A stretch of 64,000 nt of DNA from Microbacterium sp. MYb45 (GCF_002979655.1 NZ_PCPG01000001.1:124001-188000), one strand, 5' to 3'; positions 8,962 through 20,303 are shown, numbered from the stretch's first letter. Notes: generated by a model from the letters alone, not told the origin. Numbers and translations are program-made.

Positions 8962-9674
8962 CGGGTGCTCGTTTCTTCGGGACCGAGGGGGCCGCGGTCG
9001 GCCAGCTCGACATCGGTGTTGTCGCGGTACAGACGTGCAGGACGGTGGCTCCCGGTGCGGAAGCGGTCGGTGGGGAGCAGGTTGCCCGCGGATTCCACCT
9101 GACGACGGAAGTTGGCGGGATCGAGGCTCTTCCCGAGTATCGATTCGTACGCCTCGCGCAGCTCCGCCAGCGTGAACTCGGCGGGCAGGAAGCCTTGTGC
9201 GACTCGGCTGTAGCCGACCTTGTTGCGCAGGCGCCAGAGGGCGTATTCGACGATCTGGCCGTGATCGAAGGCCAGTTGCGGCAACTGATCGATGTCGAAC
9301 CACCGGACGTTCTCGGGGGCATGACCGGATGCCCGGTGGGCCGAGATCTGCGCGGTCACGTCGTCTTGACGCAGCAGCGCCCAGTACACGATCGAGACGA
9401 CTCGGGTGGGGGAGCGGTCGACAGCGCCGAAGGCGTAGAGCTGCTCCAGGTAACTGGGGGCGAGACCCGTCGTCTCGGCGAGGGTGCGAGCTGCGGCGTC
9501 GACGGGCGACTCGGTCGCGGTGAGCCAGCCACCGGGAAGCGCCCACTGGTCGGCGAAGGGCTCGCGGGTGCGCAGGACGAGGGGCAGCGCGAGGACCGCG
9601 CGTCCGTCGTCGGTGCGCCGCAGCGTCAGGATGACCGTCGAGACGGCCACCCGGATGTCCCCGCTTCGAGTCAT
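8958..9674 (-). CDS. nrtR: NrtR-family Nudix-derived transcriptional regulator of NAD synthesis
   Basis: A 238-residue two-domain protein. Residues 1-150 are a Nudix domain and about 155-235 a winged-helix DNA-binding domain. The Nudix box is present but degenerate: after GGWLTATE the catalytic REUXEE core reads RTLAET (63-68), so two of the three expected acidic residues are lost. This is typical of NrtR sensors, which bind ADP-ribose and release DNA rather than hydrolyse substrate. I chose the ATG at 9674. A start at 9731 would place 19 extra residues over the candidate operator at 9701-9721. It is the first gene of the nad operon, so it probably regulates itself too. Confidence 0.85.
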   Translation of the reverse strand: MTRSGDIRVAVSTVILTLRRTDDGRAVLALPLVLRTREPFADQWALPGGWLTATESPVDAAARTLAETTGLAPSYLEQLYAFGAVDRSPTRVVSIVYWALLRQDDVTAQISAHRASGHAPENVRWFDIDQLPQLAFDHGQIVEYALWRLRNKVGYSRVAQGFLPAEFTLAELREAYESILGKSLDPANFRRQVESAGNLLPTDRFRTGSHRPARLYRDNTDVELADRGPLGPEETSTR

Positions 9675-9700
9675 AGACACCTTAACCTCCGGATTCGATC

Positions 9701-9721
9701 TTAGTGTCATCGAGACCCTTA
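9701..9721. promoter_or_regulatory. Candidate NrtR operator overlapping the nrtR -10 box
   Basis: TTAGTGTC (9701-9708), a five-base spacer, then GACCCTTA (9714-9721) form an imperfect palindrome with 6 of 8 arm positions matching. A minus-strand -10 candidate TAAGAT (9703-9698) overlaps its left arm, and a GGAGG ribosome-binding site lies at 9690-9686. The TTAGTGTCA half-site resembles published NrtR operators as I remember them; the assignment is an inference from placement and symmetry. Confidence 0.5.
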
Positions 9722-9784
9722 GTGCGCGCACATGACGCCTTCTCGCGTCGAGGCCGAAACGTTATCTGGCGCGTTCCAGGAGGG

Positions 9785-9830
9785 TTGTTCGCCGCCACAG
9801 GGTTTGTTAGGTTACTGTCCTAACAAACCC
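9785..9830 (+). promoter_or_regulatory. Promoter with a perfect 12-bp inverted repeat upstream of the ABC importer
   Basis: TTGTTC (9785-9790) and TAGGTT (9808-9813), 17 bases apart, form a plausible sigma-70-type promoter. Overlapping the -10 box is a perfect inverted repeat: GGGTTTGTTAGG (9800-9811), spacer TTACTGT, then CCTAACAAACCC (9819-9830). The core GTTAGG-N7-CCTAAC resembles operators of ROK-family sugar repressors, which is an inference. An RNA hairpin in the roughly 120-base leader is the alternative reading. Confidence 0.6.
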
Positions 9831-9870
9831 CCTCCGGGAAGAGGCCGATCGGCCACCTCCCCGGGCCCAC

Positions 9871-9890
9871 GAACCCCACAGTCGGGGTTC
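9871..9890 (+). repeat. Short hairpin in the leader of the ABC importer
   Basis: GAACCCC (9871-9877) and GGGGTTC (9884-9890) form a 7-bp stem with a 6-base loop. It lies between the promoter and the lipoprotein start at 9946. There is no T-run after it, so it is more likely a stabilising leader hairpin than a terminator. Confidence 0.4.
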
Positions 9891-9945
9891 CGCTCCATCC
9901 GGAGCGATCCCTCCTGCAGTGCAGCACCGAGAGGAAACAAGAGAA

Positions 9946-11634
9946 ATGATCCGAAACGGAAAGCGCAGAATCGCGCTCACCGCGATCGCCGGAGCATCCG
10001 TCCTCGCCATGGGCCTCACCGCCTGCGGCACCGGCGGCGGCGACGACGGCAATGCCGACAGCGACCGCGCCCTTCGCGTCTGGGCCGGCAGCCAGACGCC
10101 GATCGCCGCGAACTACAACCCGTTCGCGCCCACCGTGCTCCACGGCGCGCTCGGCCCCATCTACGAGCCGCTGTTCTTCTACAACAAGACGGCTGACACC
10201 GAGCCCGTCGGCCTGATCGGCGACACCTTCGAGTACAACGAGGACGGCACGGTGATCACGATCGCCATCAAGCCCGACCTCAAGTGGAGCGACGGGGAGC
10301 CCCTCACCGCGAAGGACGTCGCGTTCTCGTTCAAGTACGAGGCGAACAATCCCGAGGGCAACGGTCTGGTCTCCGCCGAGGCCACCGACGACACCACCGT
10401 CGTGCTGACGTACTCGTCCGCGCAGTACACGACGGAGTTCCAGCGCCTCGGCTCGACCTACATCCTCCCCGAGCACATCTGGGCGGACGTCAAGGACTTC
10501 GCGAACTTCACCAACGAGGAGCCCGTCGGTTCGGGCGCATACGTCGTCGAGAAGACGACCAGCGAGTCCTACACCATCGTCGCGAACGAGAACTTCCGCG
10601 ACGCCGACAAGCTCGGTGTCAAGAAGGTCCAGTACATCGCGGTCGACAACAACCAGACCGCGCAGGACCTGCTCGCCGCCGGCGAGCTCGACTGGACCGG
10701 CATGTTCATCCCGAACCCGGACGATGTGACCGGCAACGGAAAGATCGACTGGATCAACACCCCGCAGGACCCCACAGTCCTGTACACCTGCTCGAACGCC
10801 GAGCTCGGCTGCACCGGTCCGCAGACCGACGTCGCCGTGCGTCAGGCGCTCAACGTCGCGATCGACCGCGCCACCATCAAGGACAAGGCGTTCGTCGGGC
10901 TCACCGGTGACATCTCGCCGACGTACGCTCTGCTGCCCCGTGACGAGAAGTGGGTCGCGGATCCCGCCAACGAGGTCAGCCCCCAGGAAGCGAACGTCGC
11001 AGAGGCGGGTGCGATCCTCGAGGCCGCCGGTTACACGAAGGACGGCGACTTCTATGCGAAGGGCGGCGTGCCTCTCGAGCTCACCCTCACCTCGGTCGAC
11101 GGCTGGACGGACTACAACGACGCCGCCAAGCTGATCGCCGAGCAGGCGGCCGCGGCCGGCATCAAGATCAACGTCTCCACCGTGCAGTGGCAGGAGTTCT
11201 CCGACTCCCGACAGGGTGGAGAGTTCCAGCTCATCGTCGGCGGCATGATCGGCACGTCGGTGGCAGACCCGTTCCAGATCTACCGTGACTGGTTCGGCGG
11301 CACCGCGGTGCAGTCGACCAGCCCGGTCGGCACCGAGGTCCCGGCGGGTCGCTGGAACTTCAGCCGGTACAACAACCCGACGGTCGACGCTGCGGTGCAG
11401 GCCGCGATCAGCACCGATGACGAGGCGGAGAAGAAGGAGCTGTACGGCACGATCCAGACCGAGATCGTCCGCGACCTGCCCTACATCCCGCTGGTGATCA
11501 ACGCGACCCAGACGTTCTACAACACGAAGGACTTCACGGGTTGGCCGACGGAGGAGGACCTCTACGCCTTCCCGCCGTCCTGGGGTGCGATCGCGGCAGG
11601 CTACGTCCTGACGCAGCTGCAGCCGGCCAAGTAG
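9946..11634 (+). CDS. Extracellular solute-binding lipoprotein, family 5 (oligopeptide or oligosaccharide)
   Basis: The protein has 562 residues from the ATG at 9946. A basic N-terminus, a hydrophobic stretch and the lipobox LTAC with Cys27 show a lipoprotein anchored on the outer face of the membrane, followed by a Gly/Asp-rich linker. The mature part has the family 5 (DppA/OppA-type) layout, including an LKWSDGEPLTAKDV segment and a C-terminal Tyr-rich lobe. The family binds peptides, but several actinobacterial members bind oligosaccharides. The ROK-like palindrome upstream makes a sugar ligand plausible, though not shown. It is the first gene of a five-gene operon ending at 15363. Confidence 0.85.
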   Translation: MIRNGKRRIALTAIAGASVLAMGLTACGTGGGDDGNADSDRALRVWAGSQTPIAANYNPFAPTVLHGALGPIYEPLFFYNKTADTEPVGLIGDTFEYNEDGTVITIAIKPDLKWSDGEPLTAKDVAFSFKYEANNPEGNGLVSAEATDDTTVVLTYSSAQYTTEFQRLGSTYILPEHIWADVKDFANFTNEEPVGSGAYVVEKTTSESYTIVANENFRDADKLGVKKVQYIAVDNNQTAQDLLAAGELDWTGMFIPNPDDVTGNGKIDWINTPQDPTVLYTCSNAELGCTGPQTDVAVRQALNVAIDRATIKDKAFVGLTGDISPTYALLPRDEKWVADPANEVSPQEANVAEAGAILEAAGYTKDGDFYAKGGVPLELTLTSVDGWTDYNDAAKLIAEQAAAAGIKINVSTVQWQEFSDSRQGGEFQLIVGGMIGTSVADPFQIYRDWFGGTAVQSTSPVGTEVPAGRWNFSRYNNPTVDAAVQAAISTDDEAEKKELYGTIQTEIVRDLPYIPLVINATQTFYNTKDFTGWPTEEDLYAFPPSWGAIAAGYVLTQLQPAK

Positions 11635-11674
11635 TCGAAAGGAGACGGGAAGCAGGAAGTCAGGAAAGAGTGAC

Positions 11675-12670
11675 ATGAAGTTCTATGCACGAAGAATCGG
11701 GTTCTACGCGTTCACGCTGTGGGCCGCGATCTCTCTCAACTTCCTGCTTCCCCGTCTCATGCCGGGGAACCCCGCCGACATCATGATCGCCAAGATGCAG
11801 CGGGCGGGCGGCGAGATCTCGGAGACGACGATCCGCAACATCAAGCTCCTGCTCGGTGGCGACGACTCCTCGCTCTGGGACCAGTACCTCGCGTACTGGG
11901 GCCGCATGTTCCGCGGCGACCTCGGGATCTCGGTCACCAAGTTCCCGACGCCGGTGAGTGAGCTCATCGCCGGAGCGCTGCCCTGGACACTCGTCCTGGT
12001 CGGCACCGCGACCGTCATCTCCTTCGTCCTCGGTGTCGCGCTGGGTGCGTGGGCCGGATGGAAGCGGGGCACCTGGGTCGACCACGTCATCCCTGCGACC
12101 ACCGTGCTGCAGTCCATCCCGTACTTCTGGCTGGCGCTGATCCTGGTCTCGGTGTTCGCGGTCGGCCTCGGCTGGTTCCCGATCTTCGGGGGCTACGACG
12201 TGTTCGACTTCCCGGACGGGCCTGAGCCCACCTGGGCGTTCTTCTCCGACGCGTTCGCGCACTCGCTCCTCCCGGCGATCACGATCGTGATCAGCTCCGT
12301 GGGCGGCTGGTTGTTCGGCATGCGCAACATGATGGTGGCCACACTCGCCGAGGACTACGTCCTCACCGCCGAGGCCAAGGGTCTTCGGCACCGCCGCATC
12401 ATGACGACCTACGCCGCGAGGAACGCGGCGATCCCGTCGATCGCCGGATTCTCGATCACGCTGGGCTTCGTCGTCTCCGGCTCCATCGTCATGGAGCAGG
12501 TGTTCACGTATCCCGGCATCGGCAAGCTGATGTTCCAGGCCGTCACGAACAACGACTATGCACTGATGCAGGGACTGTTCCTGGTGATCACCATCACGGT
12601 GCTCGCCGCCAACTTCATCATGGACCTCGTCTATGGCTTCATCGACCCGAGGGCGCGCCAGAATGTCTGA
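11675..12670 (+). CDS. ABC importer permease, DppB type
   Basis: A 331-residue inner-membrane permease with about six helices, the DppB/OppB class length. An N-terminal helix is followed by a large extracytoplasmic loop, then the permease core. The EAA loop that contacts the ATPase is visible near residues 230-250 (EAKGLRHRR). It follows the binding-protein gene after 40 bases carrying AAAGGAGA and AGGAAAGAG. Its last 8 bases overlap the next permease gene, so the two subunits are translationally coupled. Confidence 0.9.
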   Translation: MKFYARRIGFYAFTLWAAISLNFLLPRLMPGNPADIMIAKMQRAGGEISETTIRNIKLLLGGDDSSLWDQYLAYWGRMFRGDLGISVTKFPTPVSELIAGALPWTLVLVGTATVISFVLGVALGAWAGWKRGTWVDHVIPATTVLQSIPYFWLALILVSVFAVGLGWFPIFGGYDVFDFPDGPEPTWAFFSDAFAHSLLPAITIVISSVGGWLFGMRNMMVATLAEDYVLTAEAKGLRHRRIMTTYAARNAAIPSIAGFSITLGFVVSGSIVMEQVFTYPGIGKLMFQAVTNNDYALMQGLFLVITITVLAANFIMDLVYGFIDPRARQNV

Positions 12671-13649
12671 TCCGCAGAACACCGCCGGTCTCCTGACCGT
12701 CGAGGACGCGCCCATGACGGCGCCGGCCAGCACCGTCTCGCTCGCCACTCAGAGCCGAGGCCGCAAGCGGCGCATCCTGCCGAGCACATCGCCGAAGTTC
12801 ATCGTCGGCTCGCTCCTCGTGCTCGCGATCGTGCTGTTCGCGATCATCGCGCCGTTCTTCACGCAGAATCCGCGCAGCACGGCGAACCCTGCACTGCAGC
12901 CGCCGTCGGCGGAGCACTGGTTGGGCACCACGAAGCTCGGCAACGACATGTTCGCCCAGCTCGCGATCGGTGCGCAGGGATCGCTCATGGTCGGGTTGAT
13001 CGCCAGCGTGATCGCGATCGTGCTGTCGCTCGTCTTCGGTGTCCTCGCCGGATACCTCGGCGGCTGGCGCGAAGACGGACTCGCCCTCATCACCAACGTG
13101 ATGATCGTCATCCCCGCCTTGCCGCTGGTCATGGTGATCGCCTCCTTCGTGCCGCAGCGCACCTGGCAGCTGGTCGCGATCTTCCTCGGCATCACCTCCT
13201 GGGCCGGCGCCGCCTACGTCCTGCGCCTGCAGACCCGTTCCCTCCGCACCCGCGACTACGTCTACGCCTCGAAGGTGGCCGGCGAGCGGTCGCTGCGTGT
13301 GATCCTGGTCGAGATCATGCCGAACCTCCTGCCGCTGCTCACGGCGCAGTTCCTCTTCGCTCTGATCTTCGCGATCCTCGGCGAGGCCGGGCTGTCATAT
13401 CTGGGGCTCGGGCCGACGGACTCGATCACCTGGGGAACCATCCTCAACGACGCACAGTCCGGCCAGGCGCTCGGCCGCGGAGCGTGGTGGTGGTTCGTCC
13501 CGCCGGGCATCATGATCGCCATCCTCGGCGCCGGCCTCGCACTGATCAACTTCGCGATCGACGAGGTCATCAACCCGAAGCTGCGCAACGCGCCCGACGC
13601 CGCGCGCCGTGTGCGCAAGGCCGCGAAGACCAAGGGGGTCACCGCATGA
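12663..13649 (+). CDS. ABC importer permease, DppC type
   Basis: A 328-residue partner permease. I use the ATG at 12663, which overlaps the upstream gene by 8 bases; a start at 12633 would overlap by 38 and add an arginine-rich stretch. A 45-residue cytoplasmic N-terminus precedes the first helix. The DppC hallmark follows: an extracytoplasmic loop ending EHWLGTTKLGND, then the binding-protein-dependent transport core with an EAA-type loop (ASKVAGERS). The gene ends in an ATGA overlap with the first ATPase gene. Confidence 0.9.
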   Translation: MSDPQNTAGLLTVEDAPMTAPASTVSLATQSRGRKRRILPSTSPKFIVGSLLVLAIVLFAIIAPFFTQNPRSTANPALQPPSAEHWLGTTKLGNDMFAQLAIGAQGSLMVGLIASVIAIVLSLVFGVLAGYLGGWREDGLALITNVMIVIPALPLVMVIASFVPQRTWQLVAIFLGITSWAGAAYVLRLQTRSLRTRDYVYASKVAGERSLRVILVEIMPNLLPLLTAQFLFALIFAILGEAGLSYLGLGPTDSITWGTILNDAQSGQALGRGAWWWFVPPGIMIAILGAGLALINFAIDEVINPKLRNAPDAARRVRKAAKTKGVTA

Positions 13650-14497
13650 GCGAGCCGGTGCTGACGGCGCGGAACGTGTCGATCGAGTACGAGGTCGACC
13701 CGCCGGTGAAAGCCGTGCGCGATGTGTCGCTGACGCTGAACCGCGGCGAGATCCTGGGTCTCGCGGGAGAGTCCGGCTGCGGCAAGACGACCCTGGCCTA
13801 TGGGATGAACCGACTCCTCAAGGCGCCGGCGCTGATGACGGCGGGGGAGATCGTCTTCCATGACCGCGACGGTCATGACATCGACATCGTGGGTCTCGAC
13901 GGCGAGGGCCTCCGGGCGTTCCGGTGGGACAAGATCTCGATGGTCTTCCAGGGGGCGATGAACTCGCTCAACCCGGTGATCTCGGTCAAGGCGCAGATCT
14001 TCGACATCTTCGACACGCATCGACCCGGTATGGGCAAGAAGGCGAAGACCGCACGGGCGGAAGAGCTGCTCACCCTGGTCGGCGTCGACCCGAACCGCCT
14101 GACGAGCTTCCCGCACGAACTCTCGGGCGGCATGCGGCAGCGGATGATGATCGCGATGGCCCTCGCCCTCGATCCGCAGGTGATGATCATGGACGAGCCG
14201 ACGACCGCGCTCGACGTGGTCGTGCAGCGCGGGATCATCCGCGAGATCATGCGGCTGCGCGAGAAGCTCGGGTTCGCGGTGATCTTCATCACCCACGACC
14301 TGCCGATGCTGATCGAGATCAGCGACCGGATCGCGATCATGCTGCAGGGACAGATCGTCGAGGAGGGCACGGCGGAGGAGATCTACCGGACCCCGCAGCA
14401 CGAGTACACGAAACGGCTGCTGTCGAGCTTCCCGTCGCTCAAGGGCGAACGCGGCGACTTCGTCCGCACCGGTGTCAGCCAGGAGGGCGTCCGATGA
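13646..14497 (+). CDS. ABC importer ATPase, DppD type
   Basis: A 283-residue ATP-binding subunit. Walker A is GESGCGKTT near residues 43-51, the signature is LSGGMRQR near 157-164, and Walker B (MIMDE) is followed by PTTALDVV. The C-terminal region shows the short oligopeptide-ATPase extension (Pfam oligo_HPY) with TPQHEYTK. The ATG at 13646 overlaps the permease stop (ATGA) and its own stop overlaps the next ATPase start in the same way, so all four downstream genes form a coupled set. Confidence 0.9.
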   Translation: MSEPVLTARNVSIEYEVDPPVKAVRDVSLTLNRGEILGLAGESGCGKTTLAYGMNRLLKAPALMTAGEIVFHDRDGHDIDIVGLDGEGLRAFRWDKISMVFQGAMNSLNPVISVKAQIFDIFDTHRPGMGKKAKTARAEELLTLVGVDPNRLTSFPHELSGGMRQRMMIAMALALDPQVMIMDEPTTALDVVVQRGIIREIMRLREKLGFAVIFITHDLPMLIEISDRIAIMLQGQIVEEGTAEEIYRTPQHEYTKRLLSSFPSLKGERGDFVRTGVSQEGVR

Positions 14498-15363
14498 GCG
14501 CGAACACGACCGCACCCACCGCGGCGCAGCCGGCGCGGCTGGAGGCCCGGAACCTGGTGAAGGACTTCCCCCTGCGCTCCGGCTTCAAGACGAGCATCCT
14601 GCACGCGGTGAAAGACGTGTCCTTCACGATCGAGGCGGGCAAGACGGTCGCCCTGGTCGGCGAGTCGGGGTCGGGGAAATCGACCATCGCGCGGATGCTC
14701 ATGAAGCTGGAGACCCCCACCAGCGGGGAGATCCTGCTGGACGGGAAACCGTCCGGAACCCGCGGCCGGGCGCTGGAACGCTACCGCGCCGATGTGCAGA
14801 TGGTGTTCCAGGACCCGTTCGCGTCGTTGAACCCTTTCCACACGATCGTGCATCACCTCGAGCGGCCGATCCGCCTGCACCACCCGGAGCTGTCTCGTGG
14901 CGAGGTGCGGGAGCGGGCCGTGGAGCTGCTGGAGCGCGTGCGACTCACTCCGGGGGAGAGCTACGCCGACCGTCGCCCGCACGAGCTCTCCGGTGGACAG
15001 CGTCAGCGCGTCGCGATCGCACGGGCGCTGGCCCCCGGGGCGCGGTTCATCGTCGCGGACGAGCCGGTGTCGATGCTGGACGTGTCGATCCGTCTCGGGG
15101 TGCTGAACCTCCTCGCAGACCTGCAGCGCGAGGAGAACCTCGGCGTCCTCTACATCACGCACGACCTGGCCACCGCCCGACACTTCTCGGACGAGATCAT
15201 GGTGCTCTACAAGGGCGACGTCGTGGAGCGCGGGCCTGCGGACGAGGTCATCCTCAACCCGCAGCACGAGTACACCAAGACGCTCCTGGGTGCCGCTCCC
15301 GAGCCCGACAACCTCGGACGCCTCCGCGACGAGGTGCGCGCCGAGCTCGGCATCGCGCACTGA
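14494..15363 (+). CDS. ABC importer ATPase, DppF type
   Basis: A 289-residue second ATPase of the importer. It carries Walker A GESGSGKST, signature LSGGQRQR, Walker B FIVADE and the C-terminal NPQHEYTK oligopeptide-ATPase motif. It pairs with the preceding ATPase to power the two permeases. It is the last gene of the operon; an 18-bp inverted repeat begins 9 bases after its stop. Its sequence is separate from the fused ATPases at 24028, so the two importers do not share this subunit. Confidence 0.9.
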   Translation: MSANTTAPTAAQPARLEARNLVKDFPLRSGFKTSILHAVKDVSFTIEAGKTVALVGESGSGKSTIARMLMKLETPTSGEILLDGKPSGTRGRALERYRADVQMVFQDPFASLNPFHTIVHHLERPIRLHHPELSRGEVRERAVELLERVRLTPGESYADRRPHELSGGQRQRVAIARALAPGARFIVADEPVSMLDVSIRLGVLNLLADLQREENLGVLYITHDLATARHFSDEIMVLYKGDVVERGPADEVILNPQHEYTKTLLGAAPEPDNLGRLRDEVRAELGIAH

Positions 15364-15372
15364 CAGCCTCGC

Positions 15373-15431
15373 TTCGAATCGCGCGAATGGCCCTCTCGGA
15401 GCCCCGACTGGGACCATTCGCGCGATTCGAA
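15373..15431. repeat. Perfect 18-bp inverted repeat between the importer operon and the glycine riboswitch
   Basis: The left arm TTCGAATCGCGCGAATGG (15373-15390) is matched perfectly by the right arm at 15414-15431, with a 23-base loop. A transcript would fold into a very stable hairpin that could end the importer operon, but no T-run follows. A repetitive extragenic palindrome is the alternative. Confidence 0.65.
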
Positions 15432-15470
15432 CGCGCGTCCCCGGAATCCGGCGCCAGGGACCGGACGGGC

Positions 15471-15476
15471 TAGACT
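15471..15476 (+). promoter_or_regulatory. Candidate -10 box for the glycine riboswitch/gcv transcript
   Basis: TAGACT matches the actinobacterial TANNNT consensus and lies about 30 bases before the first aptamer. No convincing -35 box is visible at the usual spacing. Confidence 0.4.
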
Positions 15477-15504
15477 GAACCCACAATTGAAGACAGGCCG
15501 AATG

Positions 15505-15697
15505 AACCACGCGGGAGAGCCCCGGCGAACGCAGCCGGGCACCGAAGGAGCAAGCCTCCCCGCCAATCTCTCAGGTACGCGTACCGCGCGGTTCCGGCCA
15601 CTCTGAAAAGCGATCCCGCGAGACTGCGGATCCGCCGACGGTGAAAACCCCGCCTCCGTGCATGGGTGAAGCTCTCAGGCCTATGACAGAGGGGGAG
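15505..15697 (+). ncRNA. Tandem glycine riboswitch
   Basis: Two glycine aptamers in a row precede gcvT. The first runs from about 15505 to 15600 and contains GGGAGAGCC, the ACCGAAGGAGCAA segment and AATCTCTCAGGTA. The second runs from about 15601 to 15697 and contains GCCGACGGTGAAAACC and GTGAAGCTCTCAGG. These conserved strings are the diagnostic joining regions of the family. Glycine binding normally turns on glycine cleavage genes, which agrees with gcvT-gcvH-gcvP directly downstream. A downstream stem that could hide the gcvT start is listed separately. Confidence 0.93.
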
Positions 15698-15750
15698 TTC
15701 CGAGGAGCGGCGATGCCGCCGTTCCGCCCGTCACAGCCCGGGAGAACTCC
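15694..15750 (+). promoter_or_regulatory. Possible expression platform of the riboswitch, pairing next to the gcvT start
   Basis: GGAGTTC (15694-15700), right after the second aptamer, is complementary over 7 bases to GAACTCC (15744-15750), which abuts the gcvT ATG and overlaps its GGGAGA ribosome-binding site. Pairing would mask initiation. A small CGGC/GCCG hairpin lies between. There is no T-run, so control of translation seems more likely than termination. Confidence 0.45.
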
Positions 15751-16950
15751 ATGTCCGACCCCCGCTACACCCCGCTGCGTGAACGCCATGAGGCGCTCGG
15801 CGCGTCGTTCACCGACTTCGGCGGCTGGCAGATGCCCGTGCGCTACACCTCCGACCTCGCCGAGCACCACGCCGTGCGACAGGCCGCCGGTATCTTCGAC
15901 ATCTCGCACATGGCGGAGTTCCTCGTCACGGGCGAGAAGGCAGCCGAGTTCCTCGATTTCGCGCTCGCCGGACGTATCTCCGCGATGCCGGTGGGAAAGG
16001 CGAAGTACTCGCTGATGCTGGCCGCGAACGGCGGCATCGTCGACGACGTCATCGCGTACCGGCTTGCCGACGACCGCTACCTCGTGATCGCGAACGCCGG
16101 CAACCGGGGCTTCGTGGACTCCGCGTTCGCGAAACGCGTCCGCGACTTCCCCTCGCTCCTCGAGCGTGAGCAGCCGCCGCTCACGCCGGGGGAGGACCGC
16201 AGCTTCGCCGGTTTCCTCGGTGACCGCGGCGTCGATGTGGAGGATGTGTCGGACTCCTACGCGCTGCTCGCGGTCCAGGGGCCTGCCGCCGAGGCGATCC
16301 TCGCTGCGACCTCCGGCATCACTGAGCTGAGCAGTCCCTGGGCCGATCAGAAGTACTACGCGTGGGCCGACGCACGTTTCCTCGGAGAGCCCTTGCTCAT
16401 CGCCCGCACGGGATACACGGGCGAAGACGGCTTCGAACTGCTCGTCTCTGCTGCTGACGCGCTCGCACTGTGGGACGCACTGGTCTCGGCAGGCGAACCG
16501 CACGGGCTCGTGCCCGCCGGTCTCGCGGCGCGCGACACCCTTCGCCTCGAGGCGGGCATGCCGTTGTACGGTCATGAGCTGACCCTCGAGACCCTGCCGT
16601 CCCAGGCCGGCCTCGGTCGCGTCGTCGTCATCGCCAAGGATGAGTTCGTCGGCAAGGAAGCGCTCGTCGCCGTCGAGCGGGCCGGCGCATCCGACGCCCC
16701 CGTGCTGGTCGGCCTCGTCGCCGAGGGCAAGCGCGCCGGCCGCGCCGGCTATGCCGTCGTCGACGGCGAAGGGGAGAAGCTCGGCGAGATCACCAGCGGA
16801 GCCCTCAGCCCTACTCTCGGCCATCCGATCGCGATGGCCTACGTGCACCCTTCTTCCGCCGAAGAGGGAACAGCAGTATTCCTTGATGTGCGGGGGACGA
16901 AGATCCCCGCGACCGTGACCGCCCTGCCTTTCTACCGGAGGACCAAATGA
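15751..16950 (+). CDS. gcvT: Glycine cleavage system T protein (aminomethyltransferase)
   Basis: The protein has 399 residues from the ATG at 15751, close to the family norm. It moves the aminomethyl carbon from the H-protein lipoyl arm to tetrahydrofolate, releasing ammonia. The N-terminal folate domain shows FGGWQMPV and DISHMAEF, and the central [10 protein letters not shown] segment and the C-terminal beta-barrel domain are present. A 20-residue insert around 145-165 ([16 protein letters not shown]) is longer than in many bacterial T proteins. Its stop overlaps the gcvH ATG by 4 bases. Confidence 0.96.
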   Translation: MSDPRYTPLRERHEALGASFTDFGGWQMPVRYTSDLAEHHAVRQAAGIFDISHMAEFLVTGEKAAEFLDFALAGRISAMPVGKAKYSLMLAANGGIVDDVIAYRLADDRYLVIANAGNRGFVDSAFAKRVRDFPSLLEREQPPLTPGEDRSFAGFLGDRGVDVEDVSDSYALLAVQGPAAEAILAATSGITELSSPWADQKYYAWADARFLGEPLLIARTGYTGEDGFELLVSAADALALWDALVSAGEPHGLVPAGLAARDTLRLEAGMPLYGHELTLETLPSQAGLGRVVVIAKDEFVGKEALVAVERAGASDAPVLVGLVAEGKRAGRAGYAVVDGEGEKLGEITSGALSPTLGHPIAMAYVHPSSAEEGTAVFLDVRGTKIPATVTALPFYRRTK

Positions 16951-17324
16951 CCGACCTCGCCGCCCTCAGCTACACCGAAGAGCACGAGTGGATCGCCGCT
17001 GACGGCGACACCGTGACCATCGGCATCACCGACTACGCCGCCGAGAAGCTGGGTGACGTCGTGTTCGTCGAACTCCCCGCCGTCGGCACCGAGGTCACCG
17101 CCGGCTCCGTCGTGGGAGAGATCGAATCCACGAAGTCGGTGGGCGAGCTCTACGCGCCGGTCACCGGCACCGTCGTCGAGATCAACGACGCGGCCGTCGA
17201 CGATCCGTCGCTCGTCAACGCGGCACCGTTCGAGGGTGGCTGGCTGCTCAAGGTCACCGTCTCCGCCGGTGCGCTCGACGGTCTGCTGGACCGCGACGCC
17301 TACGTCGCGCTGACGGAGGGCTGA
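16947..17324 (+). CDS. gcvH: Glycine cleavage system H protein (lipoyl carrier)
   Basis: A 125-residue carrier protein, standard length. The lipoylated lysine is Lys63 in the motif ESTKSVGE, and the HEWI start and GGWLLKV end are typical. It shuttles the aminomethyl group between the P and T proteins. It starts in an ATGA overlap with gcvT and is followed after 7 bases by gcvP. The lipoylation enzymes and the L protein are not encoded in the window and must lie elsewhere. Confidence 0.96.
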   Translation: MTDLAALSYTEEHEWIAADGDTVTIGITDYAAEKLGDVVFVELPAVGTEVTAGSVVGEIESTKSVGELYAPVTGTVVEINDAAVDDPSLVNAAPFEGGWLLKVTVSAGALDGLLDRDAYVALTEG

Positions 17325-17331
17325 TTCACCA

Positions 17332-20238
<2,907 letters not shown>

Positions 20239-20259
20239 GTCGGATGCTCATGTGAGCAC

Positions 20260-20303
20260 ACGGTGCTGCACCCCTGTTGTGGGTGCGGCACCGTCTCTCT
20301 TTT
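20260..20303 (+). terminator. Rho-independent terminator of the gcv operon
   Basis: ACGGTGCTGCACCC (20260-20273) pairs with GGGTGCGGCACCGT (20281-20294) with one mismatch and a 7-base loop. CTCTCTTTT follows at once. Confidence 0.85.
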
